Origin: Opitutaceae bacterium
GTDB taxonomy: Bacteria > Verrucomicrobiota > Verrucomicrobiia > Opitutales > Opitutaceae
DNA: 64,000 nucleotides
Direction: 5' to 3'
NCBI GenBank assembly: GCA_018402455.1
Contig: JAGYIG010000007.1
Location: forward strand, 51,328 to 115,327
Shown: one piece after another, positions 17,468 through 28,519 of the stretch
Layout: each line of letters starts with the position of its first letter
Numbering within the stretch: position 1 is the first letter of the stretch
Notes under the pieces: generated by a model
Seen by the model: the letters and a program-made list of their open reading frames with translations, nothing else
Told to the model about the DNA's origin: nothing
The model's database searches: none
Made by a program: the position numbers and the translations under genes

Positions 17468-18307
17468 CTAGCGCACCGAAGCATCGTCGGGCAGCCCCAT
17501 GTTTTCGTAGAGGTCGCGCCGCGCCGCCTTGTCGCCGGCGATTATCTTGTGAGCGTAGGCCGCCACCGCGAAAGCGACTTCCCGCGGGACCACCACCACG
17601 CCATCACCATCGGCGACAACGACATCCCCGGGCCGCACCTGCACGTCGCCCAAAACGATCGGCCGGTTGACGGATTCGATTTCATTGCGCCCCGGGCGGA
17701 TGCCCCGACCCGGCCCTTTGTAATAAAGGGGAACCTGTTGGGTAATGATCTCATCCGTATCTCGCGACGTGCTGTCCGTGATCACGCCCACTGCGCCCGC
17801 CCGTTTCCAGATCAGGATATTGGCCGAACCGATCGACCCGACATCGGTGTCCGCGTCATCAATCACCAGCACGCTGCCCTCCCGCAGAAGCTCCAAGAAC
17901 GGCTCGGACGATTTTTCGTTATAGAAGTTTCCCACCCAGGAATCGAACTCCGCCTCCGGCAACACGCCCGGCAGGGGCTCATTGCTGGGGACATAACGCG
18001 CCGTGACCGCTATCCCAATGATGCGATGCCGATACTCCTTGGGGTCCTTCCACAGGGGGTGAATGGCGGGATCCACCAACATGTTGCCCATCATCCCCAC
18101 GGCATCCAAACCATCGCTGACATCCGCTACCCGCAGGCCCGCAAAGGCCGCCAACACCTCGCGATCCTGCTCCAGTGAATAGACTTCCGTCGGAATGAAA
18201 TTCCGGCCCCGCCGCAGGTCTTCGTCTCCCGGTTCGGCTGGCAAACTCACGGCCAGCCCCAATCCACTCAACAACCCATAGCCTAACGCGCGACGCAGTG
18301 TTTTCAT
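17468..18307 (-). CDS. RraA-like family protein with predicted signal peptide
   Basis: LRVADVSDGLDAVG; LVIDDADTDVGSIGSANILIWKRAGAVGVITDSTSRDTDEI; VVVADGDGVVVVPREVAFAV; N-terminal LGYGLLSGLGLAVSLPAEP. Confidence 0.85.
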   Translation of the reverse strand: MKTLRRALGYGLLSGLGLAVSLPAEPGDEDLRRGRNFIPTEVYSLEQDREVLAAFAGLRVADVSDGLDAVGMMGNMLVDPAIHPLWKDPKEYRHRIIGIAVTARYVPSNEPLPGVLPEAEFDSWVGNFYNEKSSEPFLELLREGSVLVIDDADTDVGSIGSANILIWKRAGAVGVITDSTSRDTDEIITQQVPLYYKGPGRGIRPGRNEIESVNRPIVLGDVQVRPGDVVVADGDGVVVVPREVAFAVAAYAHKIIAGDKAARRDLYENMGLPDDASVR

Positions 18308-18380
18308 AAGACTCGCAGCCTAGCGCGACCCGGTCACCTACGGAATCGAAAAGCGCCCGCGTGGAATTGAACGTGAAACG

Positions 18381-20060
18381 TCACGCCTCCGCCACCGGGC
18401 TCGACTCCAGCAGTTCCGTCGCGTGCGCCCGGGCACTGGTCGCTTTGCGATCCCCCAACATGCGGGCGAGCTCGTCCACCCGGAGCTCGGGTTGATCATG
18501 GATGCCCCGGATCGTGACTTCCACCCGATCTTTGGACTGGTCTTTTTCGACCACCAAATGACCGACCCCCTGCGCGGCCACCTGTGGCAAATGCGTCACG
18601 CAAATGACTTGGTGATTGCGCCCGATTGCCGCCATTTTTTCTCCGACCACCCGACCAATTTCGCCCCCGACGTTGGCGTCAACTTCATCAAACACCAACA
18701 CCGGCACGGCATCGATTTCGGCCAGCACGGTCTTGAGTGCCAACATCACTCGCGCCAGCTCGCCACTGGAGGCAATGCGGTTCAGGGGTTGCACGTCCTC
18801 GCCGACATTGGGGGAGAACATGAACTCCACCGTGCAATCTCCCGTCGGTCCCAATTCCGCCAAGGAGTGCAATTCGATGAGGAACTCCGCCTTTTTGAAG
18901 CCTAACTGGGCAATGGAGGTGGCGGTAACCTTGGCCAGCGATTTGGCCGCCTGCTCCCGGGCCTGACGCAGCGCGGCTGCCGCCGTCGCCGCTTTGGCGT
19001 GGGCAGTTTGAATCCGATGATCCAGCTTGGCCAGGGTGCCTTCAATGTCACCTTGCGCGGACAGGCGCAATCGCAGTTCCTCCCGCTCCCGCGCCACCAC
19101 CACCGGGTCCCGGCCAAAACTGCGCTTGGCGTCCATCCACGCATCCATCCGTTGCGAGAGAGACTCCACCTCCTCGGGCTCAAATTGCAGGTCACTCCCG
19201 AGGGTCGCGTATTCCGCGGCCAGATCCGCCACTTCAATGCCCAAGGCGCGCAGGCGCTCCGCCAGCCCCTGCGCCTCTCCGTCGAGTTCCCCCAACTCGC
19301 GCCCACTCCGCAGTAAAAGCGCCAGCTGTTCTCCGACCCCGCCCTCCCCGTTCAATCCCTGCTCCAACTCCGTCGCAAGGCTCAGCATCTCCTGCGCCCG
19401 GCTGATGCGATTGAAGTCCCGCTCCAACGCTTCAATGGCCTCCGGCGTCAGGTCCAACGCATCGAGCTCCGCCAATTGTTGGGTCAGGAAATCAATCTGG
19501 TCCGGCGATAAACGATCCTGGGCCACCAACCGCTCCCGCTCCCGGCCCAGCTCCCGCCACTCCGCATAAGCCCGATCGTAGGCCTCCCGCTCCGCATCGG
19601 ACTGGGCATAGAGGTCCAACAACTCCAATTGACAGGCCGACTTGAGCAACCGCCGCGGTTCGCTGGGGCCATGAAAATCGATCCATTCTTCCCCGATCTG
19701 CTGTAGGGTCGTCAGGGTCGTCAGACTCCCATTCACGCTGATTCGCGGCGCGCGAGTCCGCGACAGTCGGCGCTTCAGCACCATCAAGCCGTCCTCACAC
19801 GGCGGCAGATCGAGTTCATCCAGGAGCCGGTCAACTCGAGTGCTGTCCTTGAACCAGAGCGCCGCCTCAACCTCACAGGCGTCTTCCTTTTGCCGGATGA
19901 TCGTCTTGTCGACCCGGGCTCCCGCCAGCAAACTCAGCGCCCCCAACAACACGCTCTTGCCGGCCCCCGTTTCGCCGGTGACCGCCGTGAATCCGGCCTC
20001 GAACTCCAACGACACCGACTCCAACAGCGCAAGATTTCGAATGGCCAGGGTTTGCAGCAT
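18381..20060 (-). CDS. recN: DNA repair protein RecN
   Basis: MLQTLAIRNLALLESVSLEFEAGFTAVTGETGAGKSVLLGAL; DFHGPSEPRRLL; IASSGELARVMLALKTVLAEIDAVPVLVFDEVDANVGGEIGRVVG. Confidence 0.96.
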   Translation of the reverse strand: MLQTLAIRNLALLESVSLEFEAGFTAVTGETGAGKSVLLGALSLLAGARVDKTIIRQKEDACEVEAALWFKDSTRVDRLLDELDLPPCEDGLMVLKRRLSRTRAPRISVNGSLTTLTTLQQIGEEWIDFHGPSEPRRLLKSACQLELLDLYAQSDAEREAYDRAYAEWRELGRERERLVAQDRLSPDQIDFLTQQLAELDALDLTPEAIEALERDFNRISRAQEMLSLATELEQGLNGEGGVGEQLALLLRSGRELGELDGEAQGLAERLRALGIEVADLAAEYATLGSDLQFEPEEVESLSQRMDAWMDAKRSFGRDPVVVAREREELRLRLSAQGDIEGTLAKLDHRIQTAHAKAATAAAALRQAREQAAKSLAKVTATSIAQLGFKKAEFLIELHSLAELGPTGDCTVEFMFSPNVGEDVQPLNRIASSGELARVMLALKTVLAEIDAVPVLVFDEVDANVGGEIGRVVGEKMAAIGRNHQVICVTHLPQVAAQGVGHLVVEKDQSKDRVEVTIRGIHDQPELRVDELARMLGDRKATSARAHATELLESSPVAEA

Positions 20061-20217
20061 AGGTTGGCGACAGTGAGCGCCAGCGCTGCGACGGGATCAA
20101 GCTGGTTTCAATTTCAATGGAGCCAAAAACCGAACACCAATCCGCCTAAATTCCGCCGTAAATTTTTGTTGCCCCCCCGACAACCGATTCTGCTTACTCT
20201 CCGGCTCTGGTTATTAC

Positions 20218-20294
20218 GGACCCTTAGCTCAGTTGGTTAGAGCGCTTCCTTGACATGGAAGAGGTCACAGATTCGAGTTCTGTAGGGTCCACCA
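20218..20294 (+). tRNA. tRNA-Val (anticodon GAC), CCA encoded
   Basis: GGACCCT...AGGGTCC-A-CCA acceptor; D-arm AGCTCAGTTGGTTAGAGC; anticodon arm CTTCC-TTGACAT-GGAAG; T-arm ACAGATTCGAGTTCTGT. Confidence 0.97.
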
Positions 20295-20394
20295 GTTTTC
20301 CCCAAGGGCATGGCTTACAATCCATTGCGTTGGAGCAGACCGACAAACCCGCCCCGCCCCCAGCACAACGCACGGCAGGGCCGACGGTGAAGCC

Positions 20395-21343
20395 TCACCC
20401 GTCAAACCATAACCGGGCGGCACCCCGGTCCACCGTAATTTGGTCGCGGAGGGCGTCCACCGAATCAAAACGCTTCTCGCTGCGCAGATAGGTGCACCAA
20501 TCCACGTCCAACTCGGCCCCGGCGGTGAAGGTCGGGGTCTCAAACAGGTGCACTTCCAACTGCGGATGAGCGCCGCTTTCCGTTTCCACGGTCGGACGGA
20601 CTCCGTAGTTGGCCACGCCTTCCCATGCTTGGTCCTGTCCTCGCTCCCAAGCCCGCACGGCGTAGACGCCAAACTTCGGCGGACACTCGGGAGCCCACGG
20701 CAGATTGAGCGTCGGAAACCCGAACTGCCGGCCCAAACGCCGACCCGCGACGACCTCGCCCGAGCTCCGGTAGGGGTACCCAACAACGCGTTGGCCCGCT
20801 CAATTTCCCTGCCCGCTCCAGGGTTCCGTCGCTGCTGATTGGTTCCCCGTCCAAATTCACCCGGGGTGCGCTGAACACCTGCAGACCGGCCCGGTGGGCG
20901 CGCTGCATAAGCAGAGCGACATCCCCGCGGCGGCCGCGGCCGAAGCGCCAGTTCTCACCGACGTAAATCGCCGTGAGATTGGGAAGGAAGCCGCGCAGGT
21001 GATCCACAAAGTCATCCGCTTCCACCGCCGCAAATTCCCGGGTAAAAGCTTCGGTGATCACTCCGTCCAAACCCGCCATCAACAACCGCTCCACTTTAGT
21101 GTCGACGGGCTGGATCAAGTTCACCGCTCGCGCGGGATTGAGCAAGCGGCTCGGGTGGGGATCAAAGGTCAGCGCTGCCGCCGCGCCCCCACTCCGCCGG
21201 GCCGATGCGACCGCGGCTTCCAGCACCGCACGATGGCCGAGATGCACGCCATCAAACATGCCCACCGCCAGGTGCAGGGGCCCGCCCGGCAGGTGCTGCG
21301 CGGCAACGGCCAGCTGCGGAAGGTGCTTTCCCGATACCTTCAC
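20395..21343 (-). CDS. ribF: Bifunctional riboflavin kinase/FAD synthetase, apparently frameshifted between its two domains
   Basis: N-terminal [45 protein letters not shown]-terminal kinase domain [30 protein letters not shown]...[12 protein letters not shown] in another frame; break at about 20740-20830. Confidence 0.88.
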
Positions 21344-22065
21344 AGCGCGATCCGAGGCGCCACCTGATGCACCGGCAGGAGCTTGGCGTGGAGCTCCGGC
21401 AACGGCAGACTTAACAACTCTTCCAAGGTCGTGGCTTGTTCAATGCGCAGGTCGCCCGCGGCCGTCCGCCGCAGTTGTTTTAGGTGAGCTCCACAACCCA
21501 GTTTGGTCCCCAAATCGTGCGCGAGGGTGCGCACGTAGGTGCCCTTGCTGCTGCGTACCAAAAAATCCAACTCCGGTGATTCCCATCGGGTCACGTCATA
21601 TTGCATGACCCGAATAAACCGGGGTTCGCGTTCCACCTCCTCGCCTTGGCGGGCCTTTTTGTAGAGGGGCACGCCGTCGATCTTCACCGCCGAATACATC
21701 GGCGGAATTTGATACTGGTCCCCCTTGAATCCCAGCACAGCCTCCTCGATCTGGTCGCGGGAAAGCGGCGGCACCGGTCGGGTTTCCAGCACCTCGCCAT
21801 CGGCATCCTGGGTGTTGGTGACCTCGCCCAGTTTGATGGTGCCCGTATATTCCTTTTCGGTGCTCATCAGGTATTGCGACACCTTGGTGGCCTTGCCGAC
21901 GAGCATGACGAGCAGCCCGGTGGCCGAGGGATCCAGCGTGCCGGCATGGCCGATCCGCTTCATCTTCAGTTTGCCCCGCAACCGCGCGACCACGTCGTGC
22001 GAGGTGTGATCGGTGGGTTTGTCCACCAACAGGACGCCCTCTACTTCCTTACGTTGTGCCAGCAT
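21340..22065 (-). CDS. truB: tRNA pseudouridine(55) synthase
   Basis: [52 protein letters not shown]. Confidence 0.97.
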   Translation of the reverse strand: MLAQRKEVEGVLLVDKPTDHTSHDVVARLRGKLKMKRIGHAGTLDPSATGLLVMLVGKATKVSQYLMSTEKEYTGTIKLGEVTNTQDADGEVLETRPVPPLSRDQIEEAVLGFKGDQYQIPPMYSAVKIDGVPLYKKARQGEEVEREPRFIRVMQYDVTRWESPELDFLVRSSKGTYVRTLAHDLGTKLGCGAHLKQLRRTAAGDLRIEQATTLEELLSLPLPELHAKLLPVHQVAPRIAL

Positions 22066-22068
22066 GAT

Positions 22069-23082
22069 TCAACTTTTCCGGACGGCATCGACTTCGGCCA
22101 GCCGCTGCTCCAGCGCCTGCACCAGTTTGCACCGGAACTCACTCGCGGCCATTCCCGGAACATTCAAGCCCGCCGCACAGGCGTGCCCCCCGCCCCCGAA
22201 CTGAGCGGCCAATTGGTCCACCCGAAAAACCGGATCATTGGAACGGAGACTCGCCTTGATCCCACCCGGCAGTTCCTCGATCAACCCGCCGATTTCCACG
22301 CCATCGATGGCCCGGGCATAATCGACCAATCCCTCGGTGTCCTCATGCGAAGTTCCCGTTTCGGCAAACACCCCGTCGGCCAGTGTGCCGATGCAGATGC
22401 GGTTGTCGGCGTGCATTTCAAACGAGGCCAGAAAGCGCTGCAGCAGCTGCATCTTCCCCAAGGGCTCCCGCTCGTAGAGCTGAAACCCCGCATCGACCGG
22501 ATTGGCCCCCCGGGCCATCAATTCGGCCGTGATTTGAAAGGTCACTCGTGTGGTCGAGGCAAAGCGGAATTGTCCCGTGTCAGTCACAATGCCCGCATAC
22601 AAGGCCTGCGCAGTGAGCGCATCGATGGGGAGATCTTCATCGAGGAACAGGGCGCCCAGAATTTCGCAGGTGGCAGCCGCGCTGGAGGAGACGCAATTGT
22701 GCCTCGCATAAAGGGAATTGGATACGTGGTGATCAATGTTCCCCAACACGGTGGGAAATCGCTCCCGGAGGCGCGGACCCGGCCGGTCGTGATCCGCGCA
22801 ATCGACGTAAATCGCCACGCCCTCAAATTCCGCCAGACCATCGACCGTGGTGAAGTCCTCCTCCACGGCCGCAAAGCCCAACCGCCGGGGCACGGGATCA
22901 GCATTCACACAGCGGGCGGTGAAACCTTGCGTGCGGAGCACCCGGGCCAAGGCAACTTGCGAACCGATGCAATCTCCGTCGGGTCGGGCGTGCCCCACCA
23001 CCGCCACGGGCCGCCCGGCGATGGCTTCCAGCAGGCCCCGAAACCCCGCCACCATGGTCGGCGCCGAAAACCGCTCGCTCAC
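22069..23082 (-). CDS. nrnA: DHH/DHHA1 phosphoesterase (NrnA-type oligoribonuclease/pAp phosphatase)
   Basis: VAVVGHARPDGDCIGSQVALARVL; IYVDCADHDRPG; VLGNIDHHVSN; FGGGGHACAAG. Confidence 0.9.
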   Translation of the reverse strand: MSERFSAPTMVAGFRGLLEAIAGRPVAVVGHARPDGDCIGSQVALARVLRTQGFTARCVNADPVPRRLGFAAVEEDFTTVDGLAEFEGVAIYVDCADHDRPGPRLRERFPTVLGNIDHHVSNSLYARHNCVSSSAAATCEILGALFLDEDLPIDALTAQALYAGIVTDTGQFRFASTTRVTFQITAELMARGANPVDAGFQLYEREPLGKMQLLQRFLASFEMHADNRICIGTLADGVFAETGTSHEDTEGLVDYARAIDGVEIGGLIEELPGGIKASLRSNDPVFRVDQLAAQFGGGGHACAAGLNVPGMAASEFRCKLVQALEQRLAEVDAVRKS

Positions 23083-23453
23083 TTGGAGGCCTCCTCCGCC
23101 CCACCGGAGGAACCGGACTCCTGATCAATGCGGTCAAGAATATCCAACACCCGGTTCCCTCGATCCACGGTCTCGTCCATCAAGAACACCCAGTCGGGGG
23201 CGTGTTTGATCTGAATGCGTTGGGCCAACTCGCGGCGGATCTCCCCGCGTTTGCGGCGCAGCCACTGAAAACGATCCTGCACCGTCTCTTCCGGGCCCAA
23301 AATGGAAAAAAAGATTTTACCCGTCTTAAGATCCGGGGCGACGCGCACCCCCGCCACCGTGATGGCCACCGCCTCCTGCTGGTAGCGGGTATGCAGGTAG
23401 GCACCCAGCTCGCGCTGGACCAACTCAGCGATGCGGATCGTGCGGTTTGACAT
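23079..23453 (-). CDS. rbfA: Ribosome-binding factor A
   Basis: RIAELVQRELGAYLHTRYQ...ITVAGVRVAPDLKTGKIFFSILG; located between infB and nrnA. Confidence 0.92.
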   Translation of the reverse strand: MSNRTIRIAELVQRELGAYLHTRYQQEAVAITVAGVRVAPDLKTGKIFFSILGPEETVQDRFQWLRRKRGEIRRELAQRIQIKHAPDWVFLMDETVDRGNRVLDILDRIDQESGSSGGAEEASK

Positions 23454-23473
23454 AGGTCTCCGTCGCGACGCGA

Positions 23474-25876
23474 TCAGAGCGACGCGCGAACTTGTTGCAG
23501 TTCGAAGATCTCGATCACGTCGCCCTTTTCGTAGCCGTTGAAATCATCGATCTTGATGCCGCATTCCAATCCGGCACGGATCTCGTTGGCGTCGTCCTTG
23601 AACCGCTTGAGCGTGTTGACCTTGCCTTCGTAAACCGAGTCCTTGCCGCGCCGCACCCGGGCGGCGGCGTTGCGGATGATCTTGCCTTCGGTGACCAGAC
23701 AGCCGGCGACAAAGCCTTTGGCCAGCGGGAAAACTTCCCGCACCTCAGCGGCGCCGAGTTTAACCTCCTTGGTATCCGGATCGAGCAGGTCGGCCATCAT
23801 CTCCTTCACCCGATCGGTGAGTTGGTAAATGATGGAAAAGGATTCAATATTGACCCCGTGGTGCTTGGCGAGCGGGTTGACCCCGTTTTCCAGCTTGCTG
23901 TTGAAGGCGAGAATGGTGGCACCGGCCGCACTGGCCCGTTGCACGTCGTTCTTGGTCACCAAACCCACATCGTTGGCGACAATCTCCGTGGAAACCTTTT
24001 CGCTCTTGATCCCTTCAATCATGCCGCGCACTGCCTCGGCGGAACCATATACGTCACTCTTGATGATGAGCTTGAGGGTCTTTGCTTGGGTGGCGGCGAT
24101 ATTGGCGAAGAGGGCCTCGACCGAGACCTCCTTGGGTTCAGCCGCTTGGGTCGAAATGGTCTTTTTGAGGGTGTCGGCAACCTCTTCGGCCAGGGTCTCC
24201 GCCTCGCGGGCATTCTTGACTGCTTTGAAGGTCGCACCGCTGTCGGGCGGCCCCGACCAGCCGATCACGCGGACCGGGGTCGACGGCGGCGCCGATTTCA
24301 CGTTCTTGCCTTGGTCATCGAACATGGCGCGGACCTTGGCCCATTGCCTGCCACACACGATGGCGTCGCCGACTTTCAGGGTGCCTCGTTGGACGATAAC
24401 CGTAGCCATCGCTCCGCGCCCCACTTCCATCTGCGACTCGACCACCACGCCGGAGGCCTCGGCCTTGGCATTGGCTTTGAGCTCCAGCACCTCGGACTGC
24501 AACGCGATCATTTCGAGCAACTCATCGATGCCGTCGCCCTTGATGGCTGACACCGGGACGGTGATGGTCTCGCCCCCCCAGTCTTCCGAGGCGATGTCGC
24601 GCTGTTGCATCTGGGTTTTGACCTGATCGAGGTTGGCGCCCGGCACGTCCATCTTGTTGACCGCCACAATCAGGGTGACTCCCGCCTCCTTGATGTATTT
24701 GAGGGCTTCGTCGGTCTGCGGCATGAACCCGTCATCTGCCGCGACCACCAGAATGGCGACGTCGGTGACCTGCGCGCCCCGGGCGCGCATTTTATTGAAG
24801 GCGGAATGACCGGGTGTATCTAGAAACGTGATACGTTGCGCGCCCGACGTGACCTGGTAGGCCCCGATGTGCTGGGTGATGCCCCCCGCTTCGCCGGAGA
24901 CCACATTGGCCTTGCGAATGGTATCGAGCAGGGAGGTTTTACCGTGGTCGACGTGGCCGAGGATACAGACCACCGGCGGGCGCGACTCCAGATTGCGCTC
25001 CTCTTCCTCCGCATCGTGCAGCTCGGCTTCGGCCTTGCGGTCTTCGACCGACTTCACCGCCACCGGTTGAGGGTCCCCCCGGTGTTTGATGTCGAGAATG
25101 ATGTTGTGCTTGGCCGCCAGATCAGAGGCCACCTGCTCTTCGATGGTTTGATTCATCGAAGCAAAGATCCCTTGCTCCATCAGCTCGGAGATGAGCTTGA
25201 AGGGCTTGAGCCCCAGCAGAACCGCGAATTCACGCACGATGATCGGGGGTTTGATTTGGATGGTCCGAATGTCGCCGGTATCCGCCGGGGGAGAGATCGG
25301 AGCCGGAGTCTCCGGGACCGCGGTCGGTCGAGCCGGTCCTTTGGAGGGAGGCGGCGGGGGGGGAGGACTCGAGGGTGGCCGCGGAGCCGGAGCGGGCGCG
25401 GGGCGGAAGCCGGAGGGTTGACGGCATGGTGACCGGCGCGGGAGAGGAACTGGCCGCCGGGGCGGTGGGGCGGCGCGGCGGCGGGAGGCGGTGGCGGCGG
25501 GGCGGAGCCGAGGCCGCCTTGTCGGCGGTGGCGGCGGCGGCTTTTGGGCCGCCAGAGCTGCGGCTTTTTCCGCTTTCTCGCGTTCCAGATCCTGCGTGCT
25601 CTTCACAAAGACTCCCGCCGGCAGATTGACTTGGGGAGGCGTGCCCGGTGCCGCCGGCGGGGCCGGAGCCACCGATTTTTCCGCGGCGACCGGTGCCGCG
25701 GGCTCGACCGGCGCCGGGTCCGGTTGGGCGAACTCATCCTGCAGGGCCTCGGCCGATATGTTATCGATCGTGCTGGACGCCGTCTTCACGTCAAAGTTCC
25801 GCTCCTTGAGGAGGGTGAGCAGGGACTTGTTGTCCATGCCGATTTTCTTGGCGAGTTCGTGAATGCGGATGCTCAT
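23474..25876 (-). CDS. infB: Translation initiation factor IF-2 with Pro-rich linker
   Basis: [83 protein letters not shown]-terminal [18 protein letters not shown]. Confidence 0.97.
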   Translation of the reverse strand: MSIRIHELAKKIGMDNKSLLTLLKERNFDVKTASSTIDNISAEALQDEFAQPDPAPVEPAAPVAAEKSVAPAPPAAPGTPPQVNLPAGVFVKSTQDLEREKAEKAAALAAQKPPPPPPTRRPRLRPAATASRRRAAPPPRRPVPLPRRSPCRQPSGFRPAPAPAPRPPSSPPPPPPPSKGPARPTAVPETPAPISPPADTGDIRTIQIKPPIIVREFAVLLGLKPFKLISELMEQGIFASMNQTIEEQVASDLAAKHNIILDIKHRGDPQPVAVKSVEDRKAEAELHDAEEEERNLESRPPVVCILGHVDHGKTSLLDTIRKANVVSGEAGGITQHIGAYQVTSGAQRITFLDTPGHSAFNKMRARGAQVTDVAILVVAADDGFMPQTDEALKYIKEAGVTLIVAVNKMDVPGANLDQVKTQMQQRDIASEDWGGETITVPVSAIKGDGIDELLEMIALQSEVLELKANAKAEASGVVVESQMEVGRGAMATVIVQRGTLKVGDAIVCGRQWAKVRAMFDDQGKNVKSAPPSTPVRVIGWSGPPDSGATFKAVKNAREAETLAEEVADTLKKTISTQAAEPKEVSVEALFANIAATQAKTLKLIIKSDVYGSAEAVRGMIEGIKSEKVSTEIVANDVGLVTKNDVQRASAAGATILAFNSKLENGVNPLAKHHGVNIESFSIIYQLTDRVKEMMADLLDPDTKEVKLGAAEVREVFPLAKGFVAGCLVTEGKIIRNAAARVRRGKDSVYEGKVNTLKRFKDDANEIRAGLECGIKIDDFNGYEKGDVIEIFELQQVRASL

Positions 25877-25926
25877 CAGGCAGTATTAAGGCAGGCGGTC
25901 AGGTGGCGGGCTGGGCGAATCAGAGG

Positions 25927-27159
25927 TTAGCCGCGAGCGGCAGAAACTTTGGCGAGAATGGCGGCTGACTCCTCCGGCGTAAACCCGGAGTCGACCAAAT
26001 CGTCGGCTTCGACGCCCTCGAAGATCTCGAGAGAAACAAAACCGGCGGTGATCAAACGGCCCGCGAGGGCATCGTCGATCTGCAGCGAGGCCACCAGCCG
26101 CTTGGTGGCTTCGTCTTGGGCGTCCACCGTCTGTTCCTTCCACTCCTCGATGTCGATTTTCCAACCGATAAGGCGGGAGGTGAGGCGCGCGTTTTGCCCT
26201 TTGCGACCAATGGCGATGGCGAGGTCATCCTCGGCCACCAACAGCTGGATACGACGGTTGCGCTGGTCGATGATAACCTCGCGCGGCACGGCCGGCTTGA
26301 GCGCCTCGTAGATCATCTGTTCGGGATCGGCAAAATAGTTGATGATGTCGATTTTTTCGCCGTTGAGTTCCCGCACGATCGACTTTACCCGGGCGCCCCG
26401 GGCGCCGACGCAGGCTCCCACAGGATCAACCTTGGGATCTTTGGAAATCACCGCCATCTTGGTTCGGTAACCCGGCTCCCGCGCGAACGCCTCAATCTGC
26501 ACTGTACCGTCCGCGATTTCCGTCACCTCGAGTTCAAATAACCGGCGCACGAAACGGGGGCTGGATCGGGTCAACAGCAATTCAGGTCCCCGGGGCGTGC
26601 TGGCAATCTCGGACAACAGACAGCGGATGCGATCACCCGGTTGGTATTCCTCTCCCGGGACTTGCTCGCGGCCCATCAGCAGCGCCTCGGCCTTGCCGAT
26701 GTCGACGTAGATGTCGTTACGTTCCCGGCGACGCACCGTGCCGGTCACGATGTTGCCGACCATGTCCTTGAAGTCGTCGTAGATCCGATCCTTCTCGAAC
26801 TGCCGCAATTTTTGCATGATCGCCTGACGGGCGGTTTGCGCGGCGATGCGGCCCAGATAGGCCGGATCAATTTCCTTCTCGATGAACTCACCGAGCATGA
26901 TCCCCGGCTGGAGGACGCCGGCCTTTTCGATGTGGATCTCGGTCTTGGGGTCGCTGACCGAGTCCACCACCTTTAGCAATGACCAGGCGTGGAGTTTCCC
27001 GTTTTTGGGATCGATCTCGATCTTGAGTTCCTGCCCGGAATTCACGCCTTTTTGGGCGGCGGTCTTGATGGCATTGACGATGGTCGAGATCATGTCGGCG
27101 CGTTCAATGCCCTTCTCCTTCTCCATGTATTCGAGGACGGTAAGAATTTCGCTGCTCAT
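25927..27159 (-). CDS. nusA: Transcription termination/antitermination factor NusA
   Basis: [74 protein letters not shown]. Confidence 0.96.
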   Translation of the reverse strand: MSSEILTVLEYMEKEKGIERADMISTIVNAIKTAAQKGVNSGQELKIEIDPKNGKLHAWSLLKVVDSVSDPKTEIHIEKAGVLQPGIMLGEFIEKEIDPAYLGRIAAQTARQAIMQKLRQFEKDRIYDDFKDMVGNIVTGTVRRRERNDIYVDIGKAEALLMGREQVPGEEYQPGDRIRCLLSEIASTPRGPELLLTRSSPRFVRRLFELEVTEIADGTVQIEAFAREPGYRTKMAVISKDPKVDPVGACVGARGARVKSIVRELNGEKIDIINYFADPEQMIYEALKPAVPREVIIDQRNRRIQLLVAEDDLAIAIGRKGQNARLTSRLIGWKIDIEEWKEQTVDAQDEATKRLVASLQIDDALAGRLITAGFVSLEIFEGVEADDLVDSGFTPEESAAILAKVSAARG

Positions 27160-27189
27160 AGGTGGGGGACGGTGCGGAAAAATAGTGGT

Positions 27190-27215
27190 AAAAAAAGGCG
27201 GGCCATAGGCCCACC
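27190..27215 (-). terminator. Intrinsic terminator between DUF2851 gene and nusA, 31 bp upstream of nusA ATG
   Basis: Minus strand GGTGGGCC-TAT-GGCCCGCC-TTTTTTT: 8-bp stem (one G-U), 3-nt loop, T7 tail. Confidence 0.85.
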
Positions 27216-27249
27216 TTCAGACGTGTGAACTGAAAATGTGAAGGGAGAC

Positions 27250-27277
27250 GTTATCGTTCCGCCAAAACCCTTGTCAA
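27250..27277 (-). promoter_or_regulatory. Candidate sigma70-type promoter for the nusA operon, overlapping the 3' end of the upstream gene
   Basis: Minus strand TTGACA (27277-27272), 16-nt spacer, GATAAC (27255-27250). Confidence 0.55.
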
Positions 27278-28497
27278 GTCCCCCTCCCCGACCCGTCTTC
27301 GGCGGCGAGTTGTTGGCCGATCAGGCCCTGCACATGCCCCCACGCCAAGGGATTTTTTCGACCATCCGCGATTCCCGCGACCCGCGCCGCTCGGGACAAA
27401 TTCGCCGCCTGATCCCCCGGCCAACTGCTAAACCACCATAAAAAGGCGGTGGCCTCATCCTCGGTCCCACCGCTGGCCAACAGCGGCAACAACCCGTCGC
27501 CCCAAAGGTTATCGGCCCGCGGTTGCGGCACGGCTCCCACCACCCCCAGCGCTGCCATCACCCGTTGCCAATGAGTTTTCAGGCCGAGACTTCGGCGCAG
27601 GTCGGCGATATCTGACTGCGGAGACAGCCCCGCGGGGAGCGCCGGCCAGGCCCGAGCCACCGCCTCCAGTGTCGTGGGCCAATCGCCACCACGCTGCACC
27701 CACCGGGCGTAGGCCGCCAACCGCCGGCGGGGATGGTCTGCTGGCTGTGCCCTGCCGAGTTGCCACTGCTCGGACTACCTGACTCAGACTGCGTCCAGGC
27801 TGGTGCCGTCCTGTTCCGCCACCTCCGCCAAAGGCCAATGCGTCGCCACCGCCAACATGGGAACACGATTGAACCGGTAGCCCAGAATCTCGAGGGCGGT
27901 GTGGTGGCAGGCAGCCGACCAACCCAATTTTTTGATCCGCTGGGCCGCGTAATAAACCTTGAGCTGCCACCGGCGACGGGCCTCCTCCCCAATCTTTTGC
28001 CGCACCTGTGCGCCACTAAGCTCCCGCCAAATCTGGGCCAAACGATCGGCCGGCCGCTGCGCGATGGACGAGACGGCGGCATCGGCCGCATACTCCTCAA
28101 GGTCATACCATAAGTGAGGGAGCAGCGTCAGCACCGGGATCGGACGGCGCCCGGCTCCCGACGAGGTCGGGCGGGAAGGGGGGAAGAGCACCACGTGCAG
28201 CACCACCCCGTTGAACGCCGGATCCTGGGCGTGCTGGTGCGCCGTCCAATCGGGTTCTCGGAGATGCAACTCGATGTCTCCCTGCCGGAGCTTGCCCCCT
28301 ATCTCCACCGCCGCTTCGCGGAAATCGGGTCCGCCCTGGCGGTTCCAGCGCCCGGGTCGGCTGATCTTGATCCGCTCCCCCTGCTCCGTCCGCAAATCGG
28401 TTCGGCTGAAGGACTGCTCCGCCCAGATCCGTTGCAAGAGCAGCTCGGGGAACTGAAAGGGCCCATAAAGCCCCTGCACTTCTTCAACCTGTGGCAT
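27274..28497 (-). CDS. DUF2851-family protein, frameshifted
   Basis: LYGPFQFPELLLQRIWAEQSF, GGPDFREAAVEIGGKLRQGDIELHLREPDWTAHQHAQDPAFNGVVLHVVLF; C-terminal AAYARWVQRGGDWPTTLEAVARAWPALP continues in another frame after about 27780-27720. Confidence 0.72.
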
Positions 28498-28519
28498 GCG
28501 GATTGACACGCCGACCGGT

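Noticed and set aside
20255-20491. ORF over tRNA-Val and the ribF 3' end
   Set aside because: Overlaps the tRNA and is antisense to ribF; no domain signature.
21601-23124. 507-aa plus-strand ORF
   Set aside because: Antisense to truB and nrnA, which have strong motifs.
25330-25560. Frameshift in the IF-2 proline/arginine-rich linker
   Set aside because: Both flanks are in the same frame and the linker is naturally low-complexity, so a compensated frameshift cannot be shown from sequence alone.
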